Below are positions 25,998 to 40,043 of a stretch of DNA of 64,000 nt, piece after piece (the first letter of the stretch is position 1; each line of letters begins with the position of its first letter). The DNA lies in NCBI GenBank assembly GCA_023079485.1, contig CM041084.1:122996467-123060466 (forward strand). Direction: 5' to 3'. Origin of the DNA: Archilochus colubris. Taxonomy: Eukaryota; Chordata; Aves; Apodiformes; Trochilidae. Under the pieces are notes generated by a model. That model was not told the DNA's origin. It saw only the letters and a list, made by a program, of their open reading frames with translations, and did not search any database. A program made the translations under genes and the position numbers.

Positions 25998-26871
25998 CCT
26001 CTGAGATGGACAGAATCAATTTATAAAGATAGTCATAGTCTTTGGCTTTGTTTTCTTAGTCATCCTTCTGGCAGAAATACAACATTTGTGAATAAGCAGC
26101 TCCAAAATCTTCCATGTACAGACCTGCAAACAGAAGGAAAGGCAAATAAAGGCTCATTTATATGTGGAGGAGAAGTGGGTTCTCTGTGAGGGAACTGAAT
26201 AGAATTTGGGGAGATGGATTTCCCAATGAAGCATTAATAGTCCTAACCAGAGTGATTTGGTTGTAGCCAGAGGGATTTAGGGGTTGCTGCATGCAGGCAT
26301 AAAAGCTGATGCTTTGAAGCTGTATGAATAGTGCTGGATGCTCAGTCTAACCTCTGCAGGTTAGAAATGCTATGTTCACTACCTTGAACATATTTTCCTT
26401 GACCAGAATATTTTCTTTTGCCATAGGAATGTAAAACAGAGCCTTCTGCTGGCTCCATGACTGTGCTCTTAACACATACAATTCACTTAGTGGTGGCTGA
26501 GACAGGTTGAGCCCTTAACTAAATCAATCATGGGGGAGAAATGCTAAGAGCATCCCCAGCATCTGTATTATGGTATCTTTTCCCTCTAAGTATCTGCCTA
26601 TTGCCTGCATTCCTCTGTCAATGCTGACAGCTTTTACTGCTGAGATCTCAGCAGATATGTTCATATTTTCAAGAGTGCCTTGTGTGCTGCTTGGACACAG
26701 GGCTAACATCCTTGCACCATGGAGTTTTTAGATGCTCTTTTAACTAAATGAACTTTCATGAGATGTGAAGCTGCAAGTAACATAATACATTTGGATCTAG
26801 ACCTGTTATCAGATCAAGCAGCTATTATGCACACACAGTATGAAGCAATCTTCACAGTCAGAGGTATCTGA

Positions 26872-27090
26872 ATCATAGAAAATTATGGCTGGAAAGGGCT
26901 TCTACAGCTCAGCCATTCTACCTCCCACCCAAACACTAGATAAACTCTAACTAAAACTTCCTTGGTGGATATTTGTCTTATGTCTTGCTAAAAGCTTCCC
27001 ATGATGAGGCTTTTTGTAGATTTCCTCAGGCAATTTATTCCAGTGCTTGACTATGCTTATTTATTTTCCTAATGTGCAATTTAGTCAGAA
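26872..27090 (-). mobile_element. Old CR1 3'-end fragment
   Basis: AATCATAGAAAATTATGGCT, GGAAAGGGCTTCTACAGCTC and CAATTTATTCCAGTGCTTGA follow the antisense CR1 3' end in order. Confidence 0.75.
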
Positions 27091-30000
27091 CTAATGTGTA
27101 ACTTATCTTTGGAGAAAAAAGCAGTATGATTAGAGGAAGGTTTCTACCTATTTCTAGTAGAACTGTAATAGAACTGTAATACAGGGAGTAGCACATCTAT
27201 AGACCTGTGTAGATACATATGAAGATCCAAGCCTGGGAGCAGCAAACTTGTCAGGGATCTATGTAAATTCAGTGGCTGGAAGTGCTGAAGTGTGACATTT
27301 TTCTAAAGTTTCTCCCCCTTGAGGCCCTAGGTGTCTTTGTCAGAGCTGTGAAGTGACTCTTCTCTCCACACACATTTCACAGCTCTGAGACTTTCTTGGA
27401 GCCTCTCCAGCAGCAGAGCTCACTCCCTTTCTTCAACCTAGACTGGCAGGAGGAACAAACTCTGTTGTGAAGTACTCATGCAAGACAAGGGAAATTGAGT
27501 TCAGTGTCCTCTTTTGCCCCATGAGTCCAGATTCAGAACCTGCACTCAGAGCTGCCTTGCCTGCAGACTGTTTGCATTTTCCCCTGTTGCAATGCCCTGC
27601 TTGATGTGAAAACAGTTTCATTGCATGGAAAGCAAGACTGATTTTTCAGCCTCACAATTAGAGGCTCATGTTGAAGCTTGGAGCAGTGGGTTTGGGCCTG
27701 GCCACAAGGATTGCAGCAATATTTTATGCAATATTTGTTTCGTGCAAAATGCACACACAAACTTTGGGTGAAAGAGCAAGCATCACCCTCCACCCCTAAC
27801 CGCTTTCCTCAGGAATTGTGCTCACTTTCCATGACTCACTGAACATTTCACTTTTCCACAGCATGGAACAAGTTCAGCAGGTGAAGCAGAGCCTACCCTG
27901 CCTTTGGTTACATGCCCTCTGGGAAGTGAGCATCAGCAGTTTGAACCCTTTCCCACAAAAAGAACTGAACTCTGCAGCCCGCTTCTTTGGTGCTTGGTGC
28001 AGAGCACGCATTTTCCATCCAGGTGCATTTTGAAGGAAAGCAGCATCTTCCATTAGACTTTATGTGCACCCAAATTTGGGAGTTCAGAGAGACCTTGCTG
28101 GCCCATGAGACAGGCAGGTGAATGTTTGGGAAGATTTCAACAGGGAAGGGGCTGAGCTGTGCACTGCCGTCCCAATGGGCTCAAAAATTGAGCTGCTGCA
28201 AGGGGGAGGAGGTCATGCCAGAAACCCCCCTTCTGCTCATGATGAAATACTAACAAACGATTGAGTGTCCCGAATGGAAATAGCTGGATTTAAATTTAGG
28301 TGGCCTTTCCAAGAACATGCAAGAAATCTACAGATCTGAAAGCTTCCCATGATCTGGTGCTGTGATCTAGCTCCCTTCTTAAACTTAGTCTTATTGCACC
28401 AGTAATGTGTTAAAGGATGCTGACTGCTTTTAAAATTGTTATCCTGCATCTGAGAGGATAGAACACCAATTAATTAACATAAATTTCTGGCTACTATTCA
28501 TCAAAGAATTTTTATCTAATTATAGTAGTTTACTACAAACTTTTCCCCAGGGAGTATCAGAGTGTGGTATTGTTAGGTGTGCTGAATAAGTAAAGGAGGC
28601 ACATTTATAATTGAGTCATTCAGGGTATTTTAGTGCCTTATTCCCACAGAGTGTCTTATCTCTTTTGTTTTAATTTCAGATGTGGTTAAGTTAATTCTGG
28701 AAAAGTAATTAACAACCAGTAAAGAGAATCTGAGATTGAAAGCAGCTTTCACAAACTGTGACCAAAAGAATGAGAACTCACAGTTAAATGGTGAAGAAAA
28801 AGGGAGGCTTGTAAAATAAAACAATAGACCTCAAACAGGTAGATTTGACTACATTCAGGTAGTGCAGCACTAAATCTTCATAAAAAGCCCATGAGAGGGA
28901 AGGGTAAATTAAGCTGACTGATTGTTATCAGAAAGGAACAATATGAAGGGCAGATGCAGATAAATCCAGACAAGACACAGGGAAGAAGTAATGCACCACC
29001 TGTCTTCACTTTTTAATAGGGGCTTTTAACAGTCCCTTTCAGAGTTATTACAAGGGTATTCAGGAGGCACAGGTAGAATGGATCCAGGAGAAAAGCACAA
29101 GAAAAAACTTTCTCCACAATTTGTTGCCACAATGAAAGGACTTAGATCCAATTCTGTTAAGTTTTCTACTCATTATGAGAATAATTTCTTTTACATGCTT
29201 GCACGCAATGGAATAAGAAATAATGAGATTAAGTTTTAGCAAGACTTATTTTAGACACTAATAAAACTTTTCTAACCAAAAAGGACACAAGGAAAAAGAA
29301 ATGACTGTAGAGTGTCTGTCACTGGAAGTCTGTAATAACATATGCAGCAAACATCTGTCAGGGATGGACAGCTGTAACAAGAATAGATCCTGACTCTTTT
29401 CTCCCTCCCTTTTTTGTTGTGCTTCAAGGTATTCAAAGATAAGAAATTTGACAGCAGATGCTATTGAAAAAATACTTTCTCATGACTTAAAAAAAAGAAG
29501 AACCCTCCCACTGGTTTGTAGAACCAAGCACTTGCACAGCTTTGAGAATCAAAGCCTCTATCACATCAAATGTTAGTGATGTTTGTGAAGATCACTATTT
29601 ATCTGTTTCTTTTATCTTCATTTCTAACAGGTGCAATCATAATTAAACTTCAACTTTGCTGTGTGGTTCTTGTTAAAGCTTTTTGCTTTGCATTGCTTAG
29701 CTGAGACACTGATCTGTCTCTGGAGCTGCTAATTAAAGGAGGAACATTCATGTCAGAGAACCATAAAAAAAAAGTATTTGTTATGGGAGACTAAGTGCTA
29801 AATGGAACTGTAGGCATTTATCAAGAGAAGCAGGAGTAACACAGAAAAAAATAATTCCAATGTGTGAACATTAGAAAAGAGAGCTTTAGAAATTGCATTT
29901 ATTAAAAAGAAATGTCAGAATGTGCACTAGTGCCTACTGAGGTGGAGGTCTCTGCTCCAGCACAATCCTGTAGGCTTTAGGTGTCCTGATGTGAACAGAT

Positions 30001-31784
30001 GTAAAGGTGGCCTGCTTGGAACAGTGAAAATTACTGAGCAAAAGAAAGTGCTCTGCAGAAAAACACTGACAGAAAGGCCTGCCAGCCTGGAGCTGTAAGG
30101 ATGAGACCTGTGAACCAGAAACATTCCTGAAAAGGACACCTGGAATCTCTGCAGTACAGCTGGGTACCTAGAAACCAGAGATACTATCCTTAAGTGCCAG
30201 AAGAAAAAAATGTAATAGGAACTTATCACATGAAAATATGGAAATGGGCTGGAAAAATTAAATGGTTGTAAAAGAACAAAAAATACATCATTCTTTGGCT
30301 GTTTCAGGTGAAAAACCAAAATTAACAGCACCTATTGGCTTCTTATGTGCCCATGATCTAAAAGGAAATTAATTTTTAGGCAGTGGAGTTTTGGAATTGG
30401 AGTGGCCACAGGGGAGCTCCTGTGAGAAGCTGCTGGAAGCTCCCCCACTTCCAATTCTGGTCCCACATCTGGCCAAAGATGAGCAGCTATAGGAAGCTGG
30501 ATGCACCTCTGAAAGCAGCATATTCAAGAAAGGCCTGGGAAGAAAGCAGGAGTAAGTGGAAGGTATTAAGATTTGGTCATGGTTTCTCTTTCTCATGATA
30601 AATTAAAATAACTTTTTTTTCTTCCCAAGTTGAGTGTGCCCTTTACTGAACTTGGGCAGTGAAAATCTTCCCATCCTTGTCTCTATTAACAGCCTTTGGG
30701 TGGATTTTCTCCTCCCTGTCCCACAGTGGGGGTGGAGGGTGGGTGGGCAGAGATCTGGGTGATACTAGCTGGGCCTGAACCCTGGCAGCTTGGTATCAGC
30801 CAGTACTATACATTTTTATAAGTAATTTATGATAAGCATATCTGCTGCTGTGTTGTTGATAAGTTGCCTCACTAACAATGTTTGTAGTAACCTGTAACAT
30901 ACTTGGCTGTTGCTATACATTTGGTTGCTGAAATTATTAACTGCTGCCATACTAATGATTGATATTGCATTATTGATTGCTGGTAATAATTTATAATAGC
31001 TTGATATATGCATATATTCACTTCATTAACCAGATGTATACTTGCTATTTGTGATTTTTGTGGTATTTGTGCTAATCTATAAGACAGAGAAATTTACAGG
31101 ATAAAAGTCTCCATGTCTTTGTGTGTTGTGGAGTCCTACAAACCATGGTCATGACTTCTCCCCACTCACAAGTCAGGTGGCCCTTCAGTTCGTGACACAT
31201 TCCCAGGCATGTGCTTTTTCTCCCTAAGTTTGCTCTGTGATGCCACTGGGAATACAAGTGAAACTAAACTAAGCATGTAACAAAATACTTTGCTGGATGT
31301 ACATGAAAATGTAAAAATCAGTAGCATAGAACCAACAGGCAGGATGATGGAGGAGGTAGAAGGAAGTGAAGGTACACCTGCATTAATCAAATTAATCAAA
31401 TGGCTTGTCGTCCACTAAAGATGTTTGAGAGTAGAATTCTCTCTTCATTTCAACCTGTGGTGTTGCAGGGTTGGACTGCTGAGCATACAGCTACCCAGAA
31501 GCCAATTGCAGCTGAAGAAGCAGTTATTGAGCTGAACATTCACCCCTTCAGAAGCTGGGGGAAAAGGGATGGTTCACCAGTGTCACCTGCTCCTCTGCAC
31601 GTGGCATTGCTTTGTCACTGCTACAAGTGGAGGCTTAGTTATGTAAAGCATCTTGGTGCTGTTGAGCTGAAAATAGCACCAAGTCTCCTACACTGGCCAT
31701 GATAAAAGCATACTGGTGGGTACAAGTTAAATTAGTATTTACCGATTTAAGTTTAAACATTTAAGCTTCTTTACACATAAATTT
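27091..31784. other. Intergenic desert
   Basis: Unique AT-rich sequence, with no exon or recognisable repeat. Confidence 0.55.
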
Positions 31785-32180
31785 ATACCCTATGTAGACA
31801 GGCTGAAGAAGTTGGGGGTTTTCAGCATGGGGAATAGGAGGCTCTGAAGTAACCTTTTAGCAACCTTCCAGTAGAAAGTGGGGGTAGGGCTTTTTACATG
31901 GGTGTGTAGTGAGAGGACAAAGGGAAATGGTTTAAAACTTGAAGACGGGAGATTTAGGTTAGACATTAGGAAGAAATACTTTAATTTGAGGGTAGTGACA
32001 CACTGGAACAGGTTGCCCAAGGAAGCTGTGGATGCTTCATTCCTGGAAGTGTTCAAGGCCAGGTTGGATGGGGCCTTGAGCAACCTGGTCTAGTGGGAGG
32101 TGTCCCTGCCCATGCAGGGGGGTTGGAACTGGATGATATTTAGTGTCCCTTCTAACCATAGTCATTCTATGATTCCATGA
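31785..32180 (+). mobile_element. CR1 3'-end fragment, plus strand
   Basis: In sense orientation it shows [40 protein letters not shown] coding, CCCTTCTAACCATAGTCATT and the terminal ATTCTATGATTCCATGAT. It covers the last part of ORF2 and the 3' UTR. Confidence 0.9.
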
Positions 32181-32689
32181 TGTCCAAACCAGTCTTGTTC
32201 TGATGTATGTGGACATTGGCTAAGTAATAAATATAAATAAAACAAATGTATATGGATTGTAGTGGAGTAACATAACATTTTCTCATGATGGTACCAGGTG
32301 TCACTTCTGTGGCTCATGACTTACAGTCCCAGAATGAAATCAGTGGAGTTACACATAGAACTACCTTGCCTTCCTAGGTTTTCTTCCCTATGTCCCCTGT
32401 CACCTAGTTAGCTCAAAATATGCCTGCTACAATCTGGTTTCATATGACAAAGCATCTGCTTTATGTCTCTTCAGGCCCACCTACGTACCTGCTGTGAATG
32501 TGTCTGCCTTAAAAAGCCAGTGAGCTAAGAGCCAAAATGGAACCAAAGCTAAGGGTACTCTGTTGCATGAACCCACCATGTACCCAAACATTTTCCCTCT
32601 TGTGGAAAGCTACAGCAAGAAGTCCTCTCTACCACTAGCTTGCAAGGGCTCTGCCACCACAAGACAGCCCTCCCTTAAATGTCTTTTTC

Positions 32690-32951
32690 AAAAAGAAAAG
32701 AATGGTCTTAAGCTCTTCCAGAGGAGGTTTAGGTAGAAATTAGGAAAAAATTCTTCACAGAGAGGGTGATCTGGCATTGGAATGGGCTGTCCAGGGAGGT
32801 GGTGGATTCTCCATCCCTGGAGGTTTTTAAGAAGAGACCAAATGTGGCACTCAGTGCCATGGTCTGGGAACCATGGTGGCAGTGGATCAAGAATTGGACT
32901 TGATGATCTCAGAAGTCCCTTCCAACCTGTATGATTCTGTGATTCTGTGAA
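32690..32951 (+). mobile_element. CR1 3'-end fragment, plus strand
   Basis: It shows CAGAGAGGGTGATCTGGCAT, GGGCTGTCCAGGGAGGTGGT, GATGATCTCAGAAGTCCCTT and ends GATTCTGTGATTCTGTGA. It is a second sense copy 500 bp after the first, from a different CR1 subfamily. Confidence 0.9.
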
Positions 32952-35900
32952 ATGCATCCTGGTTTTAATGCTATTTCAGTCTGAGTTCATTAAGTTCATA
33001 TTTTCTCTGAAGTCATAACAACAGGCAGTGTGGGAGTGGATTTACAGTTCCTGTGCTGCATTTGGAAACGGACAGATTTTCACAGACTGTAAAGGAAGAG
33101 TCACACATCTCTGCCTCTGCATGTCATCTTGCATATCTCAGAAGTTATGAAGCAAGTGGGTGGAAAAAAAAAAAGCCCTCAAATGAAACAAATCTTTAAT
33201 GAGTATGCTCAGGTAAAAATGAATACTGAAGAAAATTTGATATAGGATTCATACATTTTCTTTCCAAGACAATTTAGGCTGTAAGAAAGAGTATTATTAA
33301 TATGTTTTCATTATTACCTAGTCTTTGAATCTTGCCTTTATCACATAAATAATATTATTAATATTTTTGCAGGTCTCATTTTATCTTACTTGGTGCTCAC
33401 ATTATCTCAACAATTTGATTTGGAAGTTCTATTGTGAATTATACCACTTTTAGAAAACCATTAGTCTCTTTATACTGAGAAATACTTTCTCACTTCTATG
33501 TTGCTGGTGCCTTTTCTTGTGAAGCTTAAATCAATACAATAGTTTTTAAAATTTGTGGGAAAACTGACTGATCACTTTTTTTCCTAGCTGTCCTGCTAAA
33601 ACAGAATTATTCTTTTAATAGATGTAAATACTCCTTCTCCAGAGAGCACTCTCCAAAATCTTCATTTCAGATTGTGTCAGAACTCCAGGGTTCCACGTGG
33701 GTACAGATCTTTCTGGAGCATAGCCACATATGGAATTAGAAGTAACTGGATTTAGTGTTCATTTTCCAGGTATTCTATCAGATATGTTACCACAGAATAC
33801 AAACTAAATAAGAAATGTCTAAGGGTTTTCATATGGATAGTCTGTTAAAGGCATGAGTGCCTGCCAGTGCTGAATATCTTAAGCACCCTAATTTGGCAAA
33901 TATTTTACCTATCTGAGACCAAAAATCAGACTAACCTCTTGAGGGACTCTGTGCAGAAGTTCTCCCAGCATACTTGTCTGGTGGGCCTAGGAGCAGACTC
34001 TACAGAAAGGACAATTGTGGCCACCACCTTTTTGAAGTTTAAAAGATTTTTCTTTTTCATTTTTTGGAGTTGCATCATTCTGAAGAGGAAGAGAAGAGGG
34101 TATTCTAGACTCCAGAAATCAAGACTCCAGTGAAGAATGCTCTTACCTAGTATAGGGAAGGAGCTTGTGATTTCTTTCTCTACTTCATCTTGTTTGTACA
34201 TCTTATCTGTAATTCTTTCATTTAAAATGCAGAGCAGTTCTTGGACCAGGAACTAGAAACAAGGACTCTCCATTTCATGTCCAGGTATGCAGCCTACACA
34301 GAAATCTGTAGTCCTAAAACTTTTCTTCCTTGCTCTCTAGCCCAATGAATCTCAAATTCACTTTTCAGTTAGGAAAATCCCCAAGAGTGGAGGCCTGAGT
34401 CTCCTCAAGGAGAGAAGGAATGAAATGTGGACTCCTGTGAGCATGCTCTGACTTGTGCACAGGATATGTGCCTCTACCTCTCACCATGCCAAGAAACAGT
34501 TTCTTGCTCCAGTACCAAAACAAGAATAGGAGAAGCACAAAAAAAACCTCCAACCTTGTACACTTCTAGTTATCAGCCACCGTCAGCTCAAGAACTTCCT
34601 GATGTGAATTATATTTAACAGCTCTCAGTGAATTATATTCCACTGGCAATGTATCTGCTACACCCTTTTTTGAGGTCTGGTTTTAAATTTCTTCTCAGAA
34701 TAGGATTCAAGACACATTGCCATTCTTCAGCTTTGCTTACTGATTAATTTGGAGTAACAGAGCCTGCTGACCTGCAGGAACTAACTTGAATGTAGAGTTG
34801 GGCTGGCATTTCTTAAAATGTCAAGTATTAGGCTTAGTAGCTGGCATGTACAGAAGGGGAAGAAAGAAATGCTACTGAAGGAGTTTACTAGTTATTAATT
34901 TTCCATTATACTGAAATAAGAGATAGGAGAAATTAACCGAAATGTGCAGTAGTGGAAAATGTATTTTGTCTTAATTGACTTGGTTGACTAAATAGCAGTG
35001 TTTTCCAGTGTCAGATACACAAATGACTTGACAGGAATCATTGTGTCTGGGTTTGCACTTCCTTTCACTGGAAACTGCTATTAAGATCTAAGTGCCTGTA
35101 GAAGTAAAGCTTTTAACCTCCACCTGCTATGACATTTTATCATTATGAATTCCAGTTCAACGTAGTGAGCTGAAGGGGCATAGATGAAGTGGGATACAAA
35201 TTACTTTTACACAACTAATACATTACACCCAAATAAATATTAAAACAACAATTGTAATAACATTAACCATTACTCTTTTTTAAATGTGTTTTGCTGGAGG
35301 ACGATTTCAGGTATAATGAAGCACAAATAAAGGGAGTTTTTATTTATTTTAGCTTTCAGTAGCGAGGTGAAAAAAGGAAGTATTTTTTAGCTGTTTGCAT
35401 ATTTGTCCTCAGCCAAGCTCCCCCCTGACAAAAAGAGTACTCAGAGCTTTTCTCTTGTCCAAAGGGGAATTAGCAACTGAGAATGCAGGAAGGAGAGCAT
35501 AGCTGTCTTGCAACACCATGGGGAAGTCATAGAAGAAGAGTTTTATCATGCTCATCCATACTAGAGTATCTTCCACACTTTAAGTCACCCTGGCCTGCAC
35601 TGGAAGGGCATTTTCAACACTCTAGGACATACCTCTCCTCTGGCTACTTGCTTTTAGGAAGAAGAGTACCTTGGGGCCTGCCTGTGTAGATGTGTTTGGC
35701 AGCGTGCTGATTCCAGGTGTGTTTTGGGAGGTGTGCTCTAGCAGGGCACCTCCAGATGTATTATGAAGAGGGCAGTCTTTTCCTGAGAACACTGTAAAGA
35801 CAATCCTTAAACAGTCTCACTGACATAGATAGCAAACCTTTAGTCAGTAATGCATTGGCACTTTACCTCTAGGCCACTACCTTCCTGGGTAAGGTCACAA

Positions 35901-38194
35901 ATGGAGAGAAAATGTCCACAGGATGTGACACACAGAGCTGTGAAATAATGAAATAATACAATAAGGAACAATGTAGACACAGATAGTAACATTCCTTTGC
36001 ATTTGGAGGTAAAATACTGGTCTTGTGCTCTCTTTGGAAAATGAAACAGTTGTATCTCAAGGATCATACAGAGCTTCTCATTTGTGTCTGGGTTTGTGGT
36101 CCCAGGGCTGTTGTATCTGCATACAGACTGGTGTGCCCAAAAGATTATCTGGTAGGTTTAAAAAAAGGCTTCTAAAATCATGTCCTAATTTATGACAGCA
36201 AAGATCTGTGGGAAATTACTACAGCCTTAAATGCAGTGTAATCTGATAATTCATGTGGCTTTTATCTCATTTTAGAGTTCAGATTCATGTCCTTGTGACA
36301 GATACCACAATCTTAAATACAGTTACATTGGAAAGGAGGGAAGGGTAATGCTGCTGATGCAAGCCCTATTTCAAATTTCTTGACAAGTCACATAAACCCA
36401 GAGTCCAAGCCCTCAAAAATTCGTGGTCCAGTTCTTTTGAATAATTCCCAGATATGCTCTTAGTTGTATCCCACAATATTTAACAGCGAGCAGGAGGAGC
36501 ATGGGAGGGAGGAGTGGAAAAGGGAAATCTGAGCCATAAAAAAAGAAACCTTGGGTTTTCTGGAGTTCTCCTGGCTGCGGCTGCCATCTGGTGGTGTGTC
36601 AATCACGGTGAAGTGCATGGCTTCAGTGGCTGCTCAAGCTCTTCCGAGAATGAACTGCGTCTGGCTACAGGGACAGGATGAACAGGACAGTCCCATCCCT
36701 CCAGGGGACAGCAGAGGAGAAAGATCTGCCTCAGCAAGTTGAGGAAGGGCTCCTAGTAAATTAGGAGTCAGGTAGGTGGGGTAGCATCACTTTGAATTAA
36801 CAGCTTTACGTGGTTGTTAAGTGTGGTCTTATAACAAAACATAAACCTAAATATTCCACTGAATTAAAAGGAGGTAGGGTTCTGTTCATAGTTGCATTTT
36901 GGGATTCTTCTTCTTTCACTTAAATGGGTTTATGGAAGGCTCGATTCCTAACTAAAGTAACACTGGTGTAGGGAGAATTATCTCAGTGTGAAAACCATTA
37001 CTGCAACTGTGCAAACCAAGAGTAAGCACGACACACAATCTATAAATTCAAGTCATCAACACAAGCTTTGCTCTTCTGGAACAGGATGTACAAACACCAA
37101 TTTTTAAAATCACATATTCTTAGCTTGCATTGTGGTAGGAAATGCTTTTGCTCTGCTGTGGGATATCTAAACCATCCTCTACAAACAGGCAAGAGTTCGT
37201 AGCTCTTTGACAGTGGCATAATGTGCTCTCACCTGAGTTTGCTTGTTTTGGACGTTGCACGTGGCTTTGAAGCGTTTCGTTGTGTGCCCTGGTAAAGTAG
37301 CAGGAAGACACTGAGAAGACAGGACATTTCAGAAGCTCCCGATGATCTTTGAGATGCTGTGGATCTTTGCACAAAGACTGTATAAACCCATGAGTGATGT
37401 GACAGACCACATGGGCTGTCACTTTTGGTGCAGGACAAGCAGTAATCCACAGATCAAATGGTTGGCGTTGTCTGGGTCATCTGGCTGACGCTGGCTCTGC
37501 CAGAGACTCCTGAGTGTCACATCACTGACAATATCCTGATGTCTGAAGTTTGTGCAAACAAAGCAACTCATGCCAGATGCTGTAGATCCAAAACCAATGT
37601 CCTGTTGGAAAGTTTCCTGTCAGCTCTTTAGCAGCAGGATCAGGGTTGTCAATCATTTACTTTATTGACAGGTAATGACCAGGGCTGAACTAGCAGCTGG
37701 TTTTGAGACAATGGGAAGAAGCCCAGGAAAAGAAAGATATCTCCCTTATTTGAATTCCTTCATATTGAGGTAACAAGTTGACGTTTTCTATCTAGTCAGA
37801 ATGTCTAATTTACACGTAGGCATTAGATTATGCAGAATTAACACTATAGCTTTGGGTCACAAGATATTATGAGGAATAGTCTGTATTCCATAGGGGAGGA
37901 AGGAGAGGCCAGGGGAGGGATTTTCTGCAGGGCTACAGATCACAATTCCTAAAGTTTGACCTCTGAGGTTGGAGATGATTAATGCAGCACAATTGGAAGG
38001 TGCTGGAATATCCACTCTGAAGAAACTACTGCAGGTGCAGACACAATCCCATTTATCTAAAGGCATAAGAGTTTATGTTCTATGTACACCAGAGACCCAG
38101 AAAGTGTTCAACTCAGAGAAAGTCTGAGGCCCACAAATCCAGATTACTGGGACCCAGCATCATGAACGTTAAGAAACCAAACACATCTGAAACT
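32952..38194. other. Intergenic sequence 3' of IMPA1
   Basis: Unique sequence. The only motif noted is the CTCF-like site at 36581. No FABP-family exon, expected on this side by synteny, is visible. Confidence 0.55.
36581..36596 (+). promoter_or_regulatory. Possible CTCF-type motif
   Basis: CTGCCATCTGGTGGTG resembles the CCATCTAGTGG form of the CTCF core. It sits in a small GC-richer patch of the desert, about 1.6 kb from the distal end of IMPA1. This is a motif match only. Confidence 0.3.
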
Positions 38195-39924
38195 GCTGCT
38201 GCTAAAGCATAATTTATTTCAAATGTCTTCTCCCACCTCAACTGTTTTTCAGCCACTGATTTACAAATAAATGAGTTTTAAAACATGATGCAGAATTTGT
38301 TATACAAAAGGCAAAAAACTGGTACAGTAGACACACTTCTAGAAATAATCAATTACATCAGTTACAGCAATAAAGTTAGAGAGAAATTATCAAAAAAGTT
38401 TCTAACCTTGTCAATGGGAATTTAAAAAGTACAATAATGTAAGTCTGGCTTTTTGACAAAGCCTTTATATAGGAGGCTGTTCTCATTTATGGCAATCATT
38501 TGGCAATAGATACAACTTCAAACTAAGTATTTTCTGCAAAATCTGCAAAAATCAACTGATATAAAAGACTGAAATTTATAATCAGAGATCTGTTGAAACG
38601 TCAAGACAGAGAACACCATTTTCCAAAATAAAAATAGTGGGAAAGCAGTACAAAAAATCACGTCTTCCAAAACATTGCTCTGTCTTGACTGGGTCACCAA
38701 CATAGGAACTTTCTGTAGGAAACTTTAGACATGGAGAAATCAGTCTAAAAACCGATCTCAATTTTAAAGTGCATCAGTTATCTGAACAGTACAGATACTT
38801 ACAACAATCCTAAATACAAAAATTCAAAGAACCAGTTCAATTTTTTAAGTATGTCTTAGATTTATAAACCCTTTAGGTTTAGACATGGATCTTCTTTTCT
38901 GCCCATACAGTCTGTAACACAATGGAAACATGATCCTGGATGGCCACTGCTTTCATAACTTACACAAAATGATGTGAAAAATCAATTATGGGTTTATTTT
39001 TCTGCCAGCTGAGTTACTGAGAACTCTTACCAGATCTTAATGATTCTTTAGTCTTTGAAACACACTCACCCATGGAGAAACTAAAGCAAAATTACCAGAA
39101 ATAACTGAATAAGATAAAGGACACAGTATGAGCTGACTGCAATGGTCAAATGGAAATCACAGTTGATCTTAATTTAGTGTAAGTCCATTTGCTGATAGGT
39201 GTGCTCAGTGCCTATTTCTGGGAGATGCACAATAACTATCATTTTTGCAACCCTCATGAATTTGCAAGTATACTGGCCACATAAGAGGCTAAAAGAGATC
39301 GTTTTTGTTTATGTACCATGAGAAAGGTAAAATGATGACTACAAAAAAAAAGAAAACAAAAAAAAGACAGCTAAATAACAAAGGCTTTAAATTAAAGCTG
39401 AAAGTAACCAAAAAAAAGTTTGGGAATGTGTGAGCTAATCTCTATAAAACCTGTAACAAGGTAAGAGAAGAGATACACTGATGACACTGAAGAAAGCAAC
39501 AGATGGGAGACAAAAAGGCTGCATAAACAGTAATGCCTTCATCTTTCTGGGTTCAGGATTAGATGTGATAATGCAGTGCTAAGACAGAATTTTTTGTCAC
39601 TTGTGGAACTAGAGACTTGTATTTATCTAGACATCAAAAAGCCTCTTAGTATGTCTTACAGTGTAGCATAAAAGCTGAAAATATTAATTGTGTATATTTT
39701 ATTACTTTTATGGATCTTTATGCAATTGTGATGTTAAATAAAATACTGAACAGTAAAAACTTATTTAGAATGTTGGTCCAGTCTCAAAACACTACTTAGC
39801 TAGCAGTCACACAACTATTGAAAGACTACCATCTATTTTTTTAACCAGCTTCAAGGTGTAAAAAAACCATCACATGGGATTGAGACAACATTATAGAATT
39901 ACATTTAAGGTGCAGTTTTGGTAT
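38195..39924 (-). other. IMPA1: IMPA1 3' UTR (extent inferred)
   Basis: This AT-rich sequence after the stop has no repeat that I recognise. AATAAA hexamers on the minus strand lie at 39698-39703, 38993-38998 and 38213-38218, so alternative 3' ends are possible. The most distal would give a UTR of about 1.7 kb. The extent is inferred from hexamers alone. Confidence 0.5.
38213..38218 (-). terminator. Candidate distal poly(A) signal of IMPA1
   Basis: This is AATAAA on the minus strand, the last such hexamer seen before the intergenic desert. Two more proximal candidates exist at 38993-38998 and 39698-39703. Confidence 0.4.
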
Positions 39925-40043
39925 TCAGTTAGTTGCATCATCCCTTTGCAGAGGAATTATTTGAAGTGCTTTGGCTATTCTTTCTCCTATAGCTCGACTA
40001 CTTGCTGCAATTATTCTTCGAGACATCAGATCAAATGGGCCAC
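39925..40043 (-). other. IMPA1: IMPA1 last coding exon
   Basis: The acceptor is ATTTCCAG. It encodes [16 protein letters not shown] and ends LQRDDATN before TGA at 39927-39925. The final residues differ from the mammalian RDDED ending, which is normal for this variable tail. Confidence 0.96.

Noticed and set aside
1..38194. Search for FABP-family exons and tRNA or other RNA genes
   Set aside because: No fatty-acid-binding protein signature and no tRNA-like box A/B cloverleaf was recognised by eye.
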